A stretch of 18,638 bases of DNA from Paracoccaceae bacterium (GCA_011523445.1 WTGT01000017.1:1-18638); one strand, 5' to 3'. Positions 1-8,644 are shown, counted from the stretch's first letter. Notes: generated by a model from the letters alone, not told the origin. Numbers and translations are program-made.

Positions 1-130
1 CAAGACATATTAGGGATATTCCCGATCAAATCAAGATTTTATTTGGTATATCGCTAGCAATCATGGGTAAATAGTGGGGGAAATGCTCTTATTAATTCAA
101 CACAACCTTCAGGGATGACATACATTTGTA

Positions 131-577
131 TCAGACCGAAAATCTTTTCTTGATTTGGTTGTATATCTGGTCTCTGGTTGTTCGGTAGTACTCCAGTTTC
201 TGATTTCTTTTTTCTCCCATTCCGGCAGGGTCCAGCGTTGGCCAATATTCTACTTCTAGGGCCATGTACCGAGTTCGTTCCAAAGCCAGCCTTTGGGCCG
301 CAGGGGTCAGAGCTATAACCAATTCAAAACTTGCCATGTCATCTCCCCAATCCTCCATTTGTTCCATTGAACGGGAACGATGATTGCTAAGTTCAACCCC
401 AATCTCTTGGCATACGGCAATGGCAAACCCGTCAATTTCCCGATCTCCTAAGACTCCTGCCGACTGAACATAAATACTGGTACCGAAAAGTTTCTTCATG
501 ATACCCTCTGCCATGGGGGATCTTATGCAGTTTTGGTCACAGCAAAATAGAACTGAGGATGGTAATTCAGGTACCAT
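131..577 (-). CDS. Low-molecular-weight protein-tyrosine-phosphatase-like protein
   Basis: A 148-residue protein of the LMW phosphatase/arsenate reductase fold. The phosphate-binding loop CX5R(S) is visible as CDQNCIRS at residues 13-20, giving Cys13 as nucleophile and Arg19 as phosphate ligand. It is followed by the usual PMAEG. The general-acid Asp lies in TLDP at about residue 116. Length fits the family. The ATG at 577 is preceded by GGAGGAAGGG, a strong ribosome-binding site. It is the last recognisable gene of the murA-hisD operon, 12 nt after the UPF0262 stop. In the loop the second Cys sits at C+4, where classical enzymes (CxGNxCRS) have it at C+5, so the loop is a variant although both key residues are kept. 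Protein-tyrosine phosphatase is the family activity. An arsenate reductase role is possible but nothing in the neighbourhood supports it. Confidence 0.85.
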   Translation of the reverse strand: MVPELPSSVLFCCDQNCIRSPMAEGIMKKLFGTSIYVQSAGVLGDREIDGFAIAVCQEIGVELSNHRSRSMEQMEDWGDDMASFELVIALTPAAQRLALERTRYMALEVEYWPTLDPAGMGEKRNQKLEYYRTTRDQIYNQIKKRFSV

Positions 578-589
578 CCCTTCCTCCCA

Positions 590-1078
590 CTATCTTTGAG
601 CCTGGAGAACACATACCAACGTAAAAAGCCTTCGCGAGGTGGCTTTATCCATGGTCACCTTTCCTTCTAATCTTTCCTGAAGCAAAGCGGCACCCTCGTC
701 ATGAACACCCCTTCTGGCCATGTCGATGGTTTCAATTCTTGCTCTCGAATGCTGTTTCACGGCATCAAAGTATAGATCGCATATCTTGAAGTACGCCTTG
801 ATGGTTTGTTTCAAGGGGGTTAATGACAGGTGAAACTCAGTAAATTCTGTTCCATCGTCCGTACAGAGTTTAAAGACAACCCGACCATTCTGATCCCCTA
901 CAAAGAGTTGATATGGCCCTTCTGGGGGAGATTTGTTTCCTCTTTTCTCAATCTTGAATGAGTTTTCTTCCAATAAATCAAATATCGCTACCTTTCTTTC
1001 CTGCTCAATTTCCGGTGATACAAAAGGAAGGTTGGTTTGATCAATCTCAATCTTTGAAAGGTAATTCAGATCACTCAT
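590..1078 (-). CDS. UPF0262 family protein
   Basis: A protein of 162 residues from the chosen start, recognised from the UPF0262 family pattern: AIFDLLEENSF at residues 31-41, LSLTPLKQTIKAYF at 84-97, IDMARRGVHDEGA at 118-130, LLQERLEGK at 132-140 and RRLFTLVCVL at 149-158. The family is almost confined to Alphaproteobacteria and has no established biochemical function. It is soluble, with no signal peptide or membrane segment. I chose the ATG at 1078 over the in-frame start at 1099 because the ATG lies in ATGAGTGA. This places it 8 nt before the end of the hisD stop, indicating translational coupling, and gives the usual family length. It sits between hisD and the LMW phosphatase gene, its normal position in this class. 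Confidence 0.88.
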   Translation of the reverse strand: MSDLNYLSKIEIDQTNLPFVSPEIEQERKVAIFDLLEENSFKIEKRGNKSPPEGPYQLFVGDQNGRVVFKLCTDDGTEFTEFHLSLTPLKQTIKAYFKICDLYFDAVKQHSRARIETIDMARRGVHDEGAALLQERLEGKVTMDKATSRRLFTLVCVLQAQR

Positions 1079-2381
1079 TGGTCGAACCTTCGATCTCATT
1101 CATCCTGATCCTGATTGAGTTTGCATGTCCCTCAAGATGCTCTTTTACTGCCATCCTTTCCGCGATTCGGCCCAATTTTCCAAAACTCTCTTCGGGAACT
1201 CCCAATACTGTACTTCTTTTCATAAAATCCCAGACGGCAAGACCGGAAAAAAATCTGGCTGTACCCGACGTGGGAAGGACGTGGTTAGGGCCACCTATAT
1301 AATCTCCCAATACCTCCGGCGTCCAATTACCTAAAAATACCGATCCTGCGTTTGAAATCCTGTCAAGGTACTGTTCAGGTTTGTTGAGATTCAACTGCAG
1401 GTGTTCTGGAGCAATTTCATTCGACAATTCAATTCCCTGTACAATATTATCCACAATGACACCCGCACCATTTGAATTCCAACTTTGCAGGATAATATCT
1501 TTTCTGGGTAGCAATTCAGCCTGTCTGGCAACTTCTAAAAACACTTTCGATACGAATTTTTCACAATCCGAGATCAATATTGAACGAGAAAGAGGGTCAT
1601 GCTCTGCTTGGGCAATCAAGTCGGCAGCCACCCAGTCAGGACGGGAATTATTATCGCTAACCACAACTACTTCTGTAGGACCAGCTACCATATCGATACC
1701 GACCTGGCCAAATACCTGTCTTTTTGCCTCAGTGACAAAACTGTTGCCAGGCCCAGCAATCTTGTCTACAGCAGAAATGGTCTCTGTTCCATAAGCCAGA
1801 GCAGCTATGGCTTGAGCTCCCCCTACTCGATAGATCCTGTCGACAGAAACCAATCTGGAAGCATAAAGCAAATGAGGGTCCAGAGCATTTGAAGGCGGTA
1901 CGGTTAAAGCAATTGATTTGACACCGGCAATCCTGGCGGGTACACCCATCATGAGAACTGAGGAAGGATAAGTGGCGGTACCGCCTGGGACATAAAGCCC
2001 ACAGGATTGTATCGGTTGCCAAATCCATCCCAAGGTTACACTATCTTCATCTTTCCAGGTCAGGTTGGTCGGAATTTGTTTTTCATGAAATTTCCAGAGC
2101 CGTTCAAAGGATGCCTTGAGTATATCTTTTTGACAGTCTTCCAGAGTATTGACTGAGGCTTCAATTTCTTCCTCGGAGACAAGGAGTTCGTCGGACTTCA
2201 GGCTAACACCGTCAAATTTTTTTGTGAAAGCTATCAAGGCCCGGTCTTTTTCAGAAACAATTCCGGTAATGATTTGGTTTACTGCTTCCCTGGTTGATTC
2301 AGAAAGTGCAATATTCCCCTTCAAAAATTGTGTGAATCGTGTGTAATCGTCTGAGCGGTTTAAATAAAATAATTGAGCCAA
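1071..2381 (-). CDS. hisD: Histidinol dehydrogenase
   Basis: Catalyses the last two steps of histidine synthesis, NAD-dependent four-electron oxidation of L-histidinol to L-histidine, in the cytoplasm. The 436-residue length matches the family. Zinc ligands are Gln258 and His261 (QAEH), Asp360 (LGDYIGG) and His419 (LEGHAN). The catalytic Glu326-His327 pair is in IAPEHLQL. The NAD-region motif GPGNSFVTEAK starts at about residue 210. The start is a TTG at 2381. It is supported by GGAG seven bases upstream, by the 4-nt spacing from the DUF2948 stop, and by an N-terminus of family-like length. The 3' end overlaps the UPF0262 start by 8 nt. Finding hisD alone inside a murA operon, away from other his genes, is usual in Alphaproteobacteria. 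Confidence 0.97.
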   Translation of the reverse strand: MAQLFYLNRSDDYTRFTQFLKGNIALSESTREAVNQIITGIVSEKDRALIAFTKKFDGVSLKSDELLVSEEEIEASVNTLEDCQKDILKASFERLWKFHEKQIPTNLTWKDEDSVTLGWIWQPIQSCGLYVPGGTATYPSSVLMMGVPARIAGVKSIALTVPPSNALDPHLLYASRLVSVDRIYRVGGAQAIAALAYGTETISAVDKIAGPGNSFVTEAKRQVFGQVGIDMVAGPTEVVVVSDNNSRPDWVAADLIAQAEHDPLSRSILISDCEKFVSKVFLEVARQAELLPRKDIILQSWNSNGAGVIVDNIVQGIELSNEIAPEHLQLNLNKPEQYLDRISNAGSVFLGNWTPEVLGDYIGGPNHVLPTSGTARFFSGLAVWDFMKRSTVLGVPEESFGKLGRIAERMAVKEHLEGHANSIRIRMNEIEGSTNE

Positions 2382-2385
2382 CTAT

Positions 2386-2871
2386 TCACTCCGGGTGTGA
2401 GGGTATTTTTCTTGATGGTGCAAGATAAGGTTTGGTAACGTCAGTTAAGTAGACATTGATACACTCAACCGAAGCATGAATATCCCAATGACCTGACAAT
2501 CGGCACGAAAGTCTTCCAGTTCCATCCTCACCCGGTTTGAATTGTAGTGCCAGAAGAGAAAGGGGTATATCTGATCCCTTGGCATCTGGTAAAAAGTGGT
2601 TCAGTTCCAGTACATCCTTTATGATCAATAGGGATCTTACCCTTTCCACTGGTTCCCTGGATTTACCTTCATCCTTAATTAATTCCCAACGAATCCTGTT
2701 TAATAGAATGGCTAACTCCCTTTTTTCCTTGTCATGGCTTATATCCTGTTTCAGGAAAATGGCATCCTGCAGGTAGGATGATAGAACAGTCAGATCTTCC
2801 TGATCTTCCGCCCTGACCTTGAGTGGTTCCTCGGCAAAGGTATCTTCATATTGCGCATCGGTTTTATTCAT
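2386..2871 (-). CDS. DUF2948 family protein
   Basis: A 161-residue cytoplasmic protein matching DUF2948. Visible family features are PLKVRAEDQEDLTVLSSYLQ near residues 15-34, a KRELAILLNRIRWE block, an RVRSLLIIKDVLEL strand pair, LSLLALQFKPGEDG, and VECINVYLTDVTKPYLAPS towards the C-terminus. The function is unknown. The family is alphaproteobacterial and usually lies directly downstream of murA. I chose the ATG at 2871 because it forms an ATGA overlap with the murA stop (2868-2870). The longer reading from 2901 would run 30 nt into murA and add ten residues that are not family-like. Expression is probably coupled to murA. Confidence 0.9.
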   Translation of the reverse strand: MNKTDAQYEDTFAEEPLKVRAEDQEDLTVLSSYLQDAIFLKQDISHDKEKRELAILLNRIRWELIKDEGKSREPVERVRSLLIIKDVLELNHFLPDAKGSDIPLSLLALQFKPGEDGTGRLSCRLSGHWDIHASVECINVYLTDVTKPYLAPSRKIPSHPE

Positions 2872-4130
2872 GATTGAACTCGCTTGATTTGTGCACCGCA
2901 CTGTGCCAGTTTTGTTTCAATATTCTCATAACCACGATCCAGATGGTATACCCTGTTGATCCTGGTTTCCCCCTTTGCAGCCAAACCTGCAATAACAAGG
3001 GCTACCGAAGCCCTCAAATCGGTAGCCATGACTGGAGCACCAACCAAATGATCCACACCTTCTACCATTGCACAGGTTCCCTCCAATTTGATTTTTGCAC
3101 CCATTCGTGACAACTCCGGTACATGCATAAACCTGTTTTCAAAAATATTTTCATTAATTTCGCTTTCCCCTTTGGCCAATGTAAGAGTAGCCATCATCTG
3201 GGCTTGCAGGTCCGTTGGAAATCCCGGATAGGGTTCGGTTGTAACCTTTATTGGTTGCAGTTCTGTATTGGTTGCATCAATCGCCAATCCTTCGGAGTCA
3301 GATTGGTATCTTACGCCCATCTCGCCGATTTTTTTCAGAAATTCCGTGTTCAAAACTTCCTGTCCCCCTGTCAGGGAAATTTTCCCCTTGGTAATCACAG
3401 CAGCCAAAAGATATGTTCCGAATTCAATCCGATCAGAAATGACTTCATGGGTTGATCCATTCAATCTGTGTTTTCCCTCGATTTCAATCGTGGAACTTCC
3501 CCTGCCCCTGATTTCAGCTCCCATCTTTTGCAGACAATCAATCAGATCCCCTATTTCAGGTTCTCTAGCTGCATTCCTGATAATCGTTCTTCCCTTGGCC
3601 AAGGTTGCTGCCATAATTGAATTCTCGGTGGCACCCACCGACTTGAATGGAAAGTCGATTTCTGCCCCGATGAGGCCTTCGGGAGCAGATGCAATGACAT
3701 AACCGTTTTCCAATTTGAGTGTTGCACCAAGTTTTCGCAATGCCTTCAAGTGAAGATCAACTGCTCTTGCGCCAATCGCACAACCTCCGGGTAGTGAAAC
3801 CTTGGCATAACCCTCCCGAGCCAGAAGTGGTCCAAGAACCAAGAACGATGCCCTCATTTTTCTAACTATGTCATAATGCGCCTTGCGGTTGCTTATATTC
3901 CTGGCATCCAAACAAAGACTTCTGCCATCCTTGTTTTGTACCTCCAAACCCAGCGAACCAAGGAGTGAGGACATGGTAGCAATATCCGAAAGTTTTGGTA
4001 CGTTATTCAGGTTTAATGGGGCCTCGGTAAGTATTGCCGAAGCCATCAGGGCCAAGCAGGAGTTTTTTGCACCGGAGATTTTTACCTTGCCTGATAATGG
4101 AACCCCACCTTCGATAATTATTGAATCCAT
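2868..4130 (-). CDS. murA: UDP-N-acetylglucosamine 1-carboxyvinyltransferase
   Basis: Transfers enolpyruvate from phosphoenolpyruvate to UDP-GlcNAc, the first committed step of peptidoglycan synthesis, in the cytoplasm. It is 420 residues, as expected. The N-terminal SGAKNSCLALMASAIL contains substrate-binding Lys22. The catalytic cysteine, the target of fosfomycin in the family, is Cys117 in LPGGCAIGARAVD. Arg93 and the GFPTDLQAQMMA block, which carries the family's catalytic Asp, are present. The ATG at 4130 is preceded only by a weak GAG-type ribosome-binding site. It follows a 40-codon ORF by 43 nt and overlaps the DUF2948 gene by 4 nt. Because the catalytic Cys is retained, the enzyme is predicted to be fosfomycin-sensitive. 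Confidence 0.97.
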   Translation of the reverse strand: MDSIIIEGGVPLSGKVKISGAKNSCLALMASAILTEAPLNLNNVPKLSDIATMSSLLGSLGLEVQNKDGRSLCLDARNISNRKAHYDIVRKMRASFLVLGPLLAREGYAKVSLPGGCAIGARAVDLHLKALRKLGATLKLENGYVIASAPEGLIGAEIDFPFKSVGATENSIMAATLAKGRTIIRNAAREPEIGDLIDCLQKMGAEIRGRGSSTIEIEGKHRLNGSTHEVISDRIEFGTYLLAAVITKGKISLTGGQEVLNTEFLKKIGEMGVRYQSDSEGLAIDATNTELQPIKVTTEPYPGFPTDLQAQMMATLTLAKGESEINENIFENRFMHVPELSRMGAKIKLEGTCAMVEGVDHLVGAPVMATDLRASVALVIAGLAAKGETRINRVYHLDRGYENIETKLAQCGAQIKRVQS

Positions 4131-4173
4131 TCGACTGCTCTACTCATTATTTTCCTCGCATTTATTGTTTATC

Positions 4174-4296
4174 TTACTGCTTTTTCCCTTTTCTTCTCAA
4201 AAGGTTTTTCTTAAGTGCGGATTTCAACCTTTCCTTGCGGACAGTCTCCCTCTGATTTTTTTTGGTTGATGATTCAACCTTTCTATTTTCCTGCAT
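4174..4296 (-). CDS. Small basic protein upstream of murA
   Basis: A 40-codon ORF (ATG at 4296, TAA at 4174-4176) found by reading the minus strand upstream of murA. The product is very basic and highly polar, with no membrane segment. Its second half reads RKERLKSALKKNLLRRKGKK, an amphipathic Arg/Lys helix. From memory, short proteins ending in a similar (R)LxxALRxNLxRRKxQ pattern occur beside murA in many Alphaproteobacteria, so I judge it real. I cannot name a function. RNA or ribosome binding would suit the charge but is speculation. GGAG lies directly against the ATG, which is too close to be an ideal ribosome-binding site. An in-frame TTG at 4320 is the alternative start and would add eight residues. 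The gene sits 43 nt upstream of murA on the same strand and is probably the first gene of the operon. Confidence 0.6.
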   Translation of the reverse strand: MQENRKVESSTKKNQRETVRKERLKSALKKNLLRRKGKKQ

Positions 4297-4354
4297 CTCC
4301 AGATATGATCCAAACCACAAATTCTATATCACGGAAACCATTTTCAGGTTAACT

Positions 4355-4384
4355 ATCATATTTGGGATTATTGCCAGAAAACAA
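4355..4384 (-). promoter_or_regulatory. Candidate promoter of the murA-hisD operon
   Basis: On the minus strand, TTGTTT (4384-4379) and TATGAT (4360-4355) are separated by 18 bases and resemble sigma-70 -35 and -10 boxes. The predicted transcription start near 4348 would give a leader of about 50 nt before the 40-codon ORF. This is pattern matching in AT-rich DNA, so it is tentative. Confidence 0.4.
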
Positions 4385-4713
4385 TGTAAATACCGATATA
4401 TATTTCCAACCGACTTCACCCACCATGAACTTGGTTCAGGAGATATAATCCGAACTAATCCAAATTGATATCCGAACACGGAATATATCATAAAAATGTT
4501 GGTTGTAACTGAAAAGTAAAAATTTTCAGAATTCTGTAAAATTCCTGTTGATTAAACCATGGCTCCCAAATCGAGGAGAAATTACTGAGTAAGAGCTTTC
4601 CTGATGAATCAACCCGGTATTGATTTTTGGTGGGCAAGTGAAAAATTTTTGCTTGGGAACTGCCGAATTCCTAGATGTTGGTTTAAATTTGTAAAATCTT
4701 CTCTAATTGTAGT

Positions 4714-4743
4714 TTGTTCGGGATGAATCTTTGAGAAAATACT
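4714..4743 (+). promoter_or_regulatory. Possible promoter of tRNA-Thr
   Basis: TTGTTC (4714-4719) and AATACT (4738-4743) with an 18-base spacer lie 15 bases before the mature tRNA 5' end and could be its -35 and -10 boxes. Support is weak. Confidence 0.28.
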
Positions 4744-4758
4744 TTCGTCCATACTTGT

Positions 4759-4833
<75 letters not shown>

Positions 4834-4867
4834 GAATTATTCCCCAATTACAACTGCCCTATTACAT

Positions 4868-6754
4868 TTAGGCAAATGTCCATGAAATTGGGTATTCATT
4901 CAAGATAGCCTGTACCCTTTCCTTCTGATCATCATCAAAACTGCCACTTACATTTGTTACAAGACCTTTCTTTGGAATTTCCGAGGTCGATATTTCTATT
5001 TGAATTCCCTCATCATTGAATCGCTCACTCAAAACCCGATTGATGGCCATAATTCTCAGATCCGGCTTGAATACCTTGCCAACAGCAGTTTTCGGGAGTG
5101 CTCCCACAACCTCGACATGAACCGGCATGGCCAATTTGTTTGTTATATTTTCCCTTGCATAATTCAGTAATTCATCAGATGTTGTTGTTGCACCTTCAAT
5201 CAATTCGACATAGACACAGGGCAACTCTCCCATTTTTGTATCGGGTTGACCAATGGCACCAACAAAGGCGACTGAATCATGTCCGGCCAGATTTTCTTCA
5301 ATGATTGCCGGATCAATGTTATGTCCCCCACGAATAATTTGGTCCTTTGCCCGGCCGGTAATCCATACATATCCATCTTCATCAATCTTGCCCAAATCGC
5401 CCGTTCGAACCCAATTTTCATCGGAGTAAAGCCCAATATTCTTTTCACTGTCGGTATAGGTATTTCCAACGAAGACGCCGGGTGCTGAAATACAAATTTC
5501 ACCAATCTCATCGGTATTGCATTCCTTGATGATTTGTCCCTGATCGTCGCAATCCAGAATTCGAACATCGGTATATGGAAAGGGTAATCCTACCGATCCT
5601 ATCTTCTTGACACCATCAGGTGGATTAACCGAAACGATACAGGTGGTTTCGGTTAGTCCATACCCCTCCATGATATTCACACCGGTGGCTTTCTCGAACC
5701 TGTTGAACAATTCGGTTGGCAATGGCGCTGAACCGCAGATTGCTGACCGGAGGGATGAAATATCTGCCTTGATTGGTTTTTGCATCAAAACCGACAAGGC
5801 GGTGGGAACTGTAATCATGAAAGTAACCTGCCATCTTTCCACCAAGTCCCAGAAAAGATCAAATACCTTGTCACCACGATATCCCGCAGGTGTGGGAAAG
5901 ACAATATGAGCACCAGTTCTAATACCGGACATAAGGATCGGATAGGCAGCAAAAACATGAAATAAGGGTAAGGGACAAATGATGACTTCATCTGATGTTA
6001 TTCCGATCAACTTACCACACCATCCATTGTAGATCATTCCAGATTGCTTGTGTTGGGCCAATTTTGGCAATCCTGTAGTTCCACCGGTATGAAACAGGGC
6101 CGCAATTCGATCTTCCTGACTGTCATCAAAGTCCAATCCATTGCCATTCTGTTTATCTATCCCCTCATAAAAATCATGAATCAAGATTCCACTGGGATGA
6201 GTAGCTTTGGGCCTGATCAATCCGGCAATCCATTTTTTTGGTGGTTTAAGATACCGAACCAAATCAATTTCTACTATATGCTTGATGTCAGTACATTCGG
6301 CCGCAGCCTCATGGGCGAGTTGGGCAACATTAGTCTTGGGAAAGGATTTGAGGGTAACCAATACCTTGGCATTGGAAGAATTCAATATTCCGGCGATTTG
6401 GGAAGCACTCAGCAGTGGATTGATCGGATTGACCTTGCCAGCTATCATTCCCCCAAGAAGGGTAAAAATCGTTTCATTGCAGTTGGGTAACAAAAAAGCA
6501 ACCACATCATCCCTGCCTACTCCGAGGGAATTGAAGAAATTGGCTGTCTGGCAAACCCTTCGATAGACATCATTCCAGGTCAGGGTTTCAGCATGGGACT
6601 TGGGATCAGCTTCAATTTGAAATGAAATTGCCGATTTGGTGCCATAACCATTCTTCGTTATGCTAAGGGCATCAAAAATCGTGGTCGGATTTTCTACATC
6701 ATGCCACGGCATGCCTTGTTCGATTGATTTTTTTCCAGCTAGGTCGTTAAACAC
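4868..6754 (-). CDS. AMP-forming acyl-CoA synthetase
   Basis: A 628-residue member of the ANL (acyl/aryl-CoA ligase) superfamily, which activates a carboxylic acid with ATP to an acyl-adenylate and then to the CoA thioester. The ATP-phosphate loop FHTGGTTGLPK is at residues 221-231, the adenine-site motif GYGLTETT at 364-371, the TGD hinge-side motif at 451-453, GRAKDQIIRGGHNI at 467-480, and the catalytic Lys560 in KTAVGK. There is no signal peptide. Chain length cannot be read from sequence; overall it resembles FadD-like fatty-acyl ligases of about 630 residues. The start is GTG at 6754, clearly marked by AAAGGAGGT five bases upstream. It is 119 bp downstream of the ABC exporter gene and may have its own promoter. 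Confidence 0.9.
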   Translation of the reverse strand: MFNDLAGKKSIEQGMPWHDVENPTTIFDALSITKNGYGTKSAISFQIEADPKSHAETLTWNDVYRRVCQTANFFNSLGVGRDDVVAFLLPNCNETIFTLLGGMIAGKVNPINPLLSASQIAGILNSSNAKVLVTLKSFPKTNVAQLAHEAAAECTDIKHIVEIDLVRYLKPPKKWIAGLIRPKATHPSGILIHDFYEGIDKQNGNGLDFDDSQEDRIAALFHTGGTTGLPKLAQHKQSGMIYNGWCGKLIGITSDEVIICPLPLFHVFAAYPILMSGIRTGAHIVFPTPAGYRGDKVFDLFWDLVERWQVTFMITVPTALSVLMQKPIKADISSLRSAICGSAPLPTELFNRFEKATGVNIMEGYGLTETTCIVSVNPPDGVKKIGSVGLPFPYTDVRILDCDDQGQIIKECNTDEIGEICISAPGVFVGNTYTDSEKNIGLYSDENWVRTGDLGKIDEDGYVWITGRAKDQIIRGGHNIDPAIIEENLAGHDSVAFVGAIGQPDTKMGELPCVYVELIEGATTTSDELLNYARENITNKLAMPVHVEVVGALPKTAVGKVFKPDLRIMAINRVLSERFNDEGIQIEISTSEIPKKGLVTNVSGSFDDDQKERVQAILNEYPISWTFA

Positions 6755-6873
6755 GGAAACCTCCTTTCAAAGTTCAGAATCGTTTAGATAAATCAAATAT
6801 TACACTTCCAACATTTCTATATTTACCATACAGAAAGTGAAATACGAATTCATGTTCACCGGGAATTTTTTGA

Positions 6874-8586
6874 TCAATTAAACTGAAGGGTAGCCAATTT
6901 TGCGTACAAGCCGCCTTCTGCGACCAATTGATCGTGGGTTCCTTCAGCTATGATCCTTCCCTTGTCGAATACCAGAATGCGGTCTGCCTTTTTAACCGTG
7001 GCCAGTCTATGGGCAATGACAATCGTTGTTGTTTGGGTCGCCATATGGTTCAAGGCTTCCTGAACAGCAACCTCACTGACTGAATCCAGTGATGAGGTTG
7101 CCTCATCCAGCAATAATATCGGCGTTGACCTCAATATGGCCCTGGAAAGAGCAATTCTTTGCTTTTGACCTCCTGAAAGCAACATGCCCCTTTCTCCAAG
7201 TAGGGTATCATAACCTCCAGGAAATTCATTGAGAAAATCATGTGCAGCGCCTGATTTTGCAGCCTGCACTACTTCTTCATCAGTTGCATCCGGTCGTCCA
7301 AAACGTATGTTTTCCCATGCCGTGTCGGAAAAAACCACCGGGTCCTGAGGCACCAAAGCCAAACAATTTCGAAGATCCTCCTTGGTTATCTCCCGGATAT
7401 CGATCCCTTCGATGAGTATCTTGCCTTGCTGAGGATCAAAAAACCTGAGAAGCAATTGGAAGGTTGAGGTTTTACCAGCTCCAGAAGGGCCAACTATGGC
7501 AACCGTCTCCTTGGGTTTTACAGTAAATGAAACATTGTCCAATACCGATATCTCTGGTCGGTTTTGGTATTGAAAACTGACATTCCTGAATTCAATACTT
7601 CCCTGAACAGGTTGAGGCAATGATACTGGATCAGTAGGATCTTCTACGGAATCCCTGATTTCCAAGATTTCAAATAGCCTTTCCGTAGCTCCAGCAGCCC
7701 TCACCAACTCTCCCCAAACTTCGGACAAAACTGTTACCGATCCCCCTACCATGACCGCATATATGACAAACTGGGTCAATTCTCCCGGAGTTATGACCCC
7801 GTTCAGCATATCCCTCGTTCCGATGTAAATCACTGATCCCACGGCCGTAAAGGAGAGGGAAATAATCACCATTGTCATAATCCCTCGAACAAAAATTCTT
7901 CGATTGGTCGATTCGATGTAACGATCCGTGATCTCAAGAAATGCCCGTATGCTTAATTCCTCGTGATTATTTGCCTGTATGACATTGGTTGCGTTCAAAG
8001 CCTCGGAAACGTTGCCTGATCCTTCTGCAATTCTATCTTGGTTTTCCCTGGTAAGGTTTCTCAGTTTTCTGGTCAGCAAAAGAATCGGTAGAAGGACAAA
8101 TGGCACGAGTACAATTGTCAACAGTGTCAACTTGAAACTGGTTATCAGCATCAGGATCAATCCCCCGCTCAGCAAAAGAGTACTGCGCAGGGCAACTGAA
8201 ATCGATGTGCTGATGACTGTAAGCACTAGTGTTGTATCAGTATTGAGTCTGGAAAGAATCTCACCAGTCATCAGGTTTTCATAAAAGCTTTGACTCATCC
8301 GAATTGTATGGGCAAACAATTCCTTCCGAATATCAGCAACAACCTGTTCACCTAACCTGTTAACCAAAGTATACCTGAGTGAGGCCCCGAAACCGAATAG
8401 CAACGTTGCGAGAAAAGCCAGGATACCAATTTGATTTATTCTGGCTAAATCTTCGGTAGCGGATCCATCTATGAATTGTCTGACAAAAACTGGCAGAATC
8501 AGGGTAATGGTTGCGGTAATGACGAGCGTTACAATAGTCAGGACACATTTGAACTTGTACGGTTCCAAAAAATGGAACAGTTTCAT
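6874..8586 (-). CDS. Half-size ABC exporter (permease-ATPase fusion)
   Basis: A 570-residue type IV exporter subunit expected to work as a homodimer in the inner membrane. The N-terminal half (about 15-290) holds six hydrophobic segments typical of the ABC_membrane domain. The C-terminal ATPase has Walker A GPSGAGKT (366-373), Q-loop VPQDP (412-416), signature LSGGQKQR (470-477), Walker B ILLLDEATS (490-498) and H-loop His526. The domain order and the absence of a periplasmic partner gene point to an MsbA/LmrA-like lipid or drug exporter, but the substrate is not predictable. I chose the ATG at 8586; a TTG at 8589 lies just before it. The upstream ribosome-binding site is weak (CAGG). It lies 58 bp downstream of tRNA-Gly on the same strand. 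Confidence 0.92.
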   Translation of the reverse strand: MKLFHFLEPYKFKCVLTIVTLVITATITLILPVFVRQFIDGSATEDLARINQIGILAFLATLLFGFGASLRYTLVNRLGEQVVADIRKELFAHTIRMSQSFYENLMTGEILSRLNTDTTLVLTVISTSISVALRSTLLLSGGLILMLITSFKLTLLTIVLVPFVLLPILLLTRKLRNLTRENQDRIAEGSGNVSEALNATNVIQANNHEELSIRAFLEITDRYIESTNRRIFVRGIMTMVIISLSFTAVGSVIYIGTRDMLNGVITPGELTQFVIYAVMVGGSVTVLSEVWGELVRAAGATERLFEILEIRDSVEDPTDPVSLPQPVQGSIEFRNVSFQYQNRPEISVLDNVSFTVKPKETVAIVGPSGAGKTSTFQLLLRFFDPQQGKILIEGIDIREITKEDLRNCLALVPQDPVVFSDTAWENIRFGRPDATDEEVVQAAKSGAAHDFLNEFPGGYDTLLGERGMLLSGGQKQRIALSRAILRSTPILLLDEATSSLDSVSEVAVQEALNHMATQTTTIVIAHRLATVKKADRILVFDKGRIIAEGTHDQLVAEGGLYAKLATLQFN

Positions 8587-8644
8587 CAAATGCCTGATCG
8601 GATTATTGGTATTCTGTTTTATTGTTTGTACCGATATTGGAAAT

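Larger units (their letters stand above)
4297..4758. other. Non-coding intergenic stretch with AT-rich dyads
   Basis: About 460 bp between the small murA-operon ORF (minus) and tRNA-Thr (plus) contain no credible gene. Only very short or compositionally odd ORFs occur. Structures seen are a hairpin CTGAAAA/TTTTCAG with a 7-nt loop (4509-4529), an overlapping perfect palindrome CAGAATTCTG (4527-4536), and a 21-nt near-palindrome with wobble pairs centred on AAAAATTTTT (4635-4655). It probably carries the promoters for the two flanking divergent units. I recognise no known small RNA. Confidence 0.5.

Noticed and set aside
1..74. Possible gene ends at the left edge: a plus-strand tail ending at TAG 72-74, or a minus-strand ATG at 6-8
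   Set aside because: Too short to test either reading. A small dyad GGGATATTCCC (13-23) is present but cannot be interpreted.
54..245. Minus-strand 63-codon ORF extending beyond the phosphatase stop
   Set aside because: It overlaps the 3' end of the phosphatase gene in another frame and has no family resemblance.
4264..4279. GGTTGA-TGAT-TCAACC hairpin flanked by T-rich sequence, terminator-like
   Set aside because: It lies inside the small basic-protein ORF, no plus-strand gene ends before it, and on the minus strand it is followed by A residues.
4262..4468. Plus-strand 68-codon ORF
   Set aside because: No ribosome-binding site or family pattern, and it overlaps antisense to the better-supported 40-residue ORF and its promoter.
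4864..4879. ACATTT-AGGC-AAATGT hairpin at the end of the acyl-CoA synthetase gene
   Set aside because: It overlaps the stop codon, is AT-rich and has no T-run on either side, so it is not a credible terminator.
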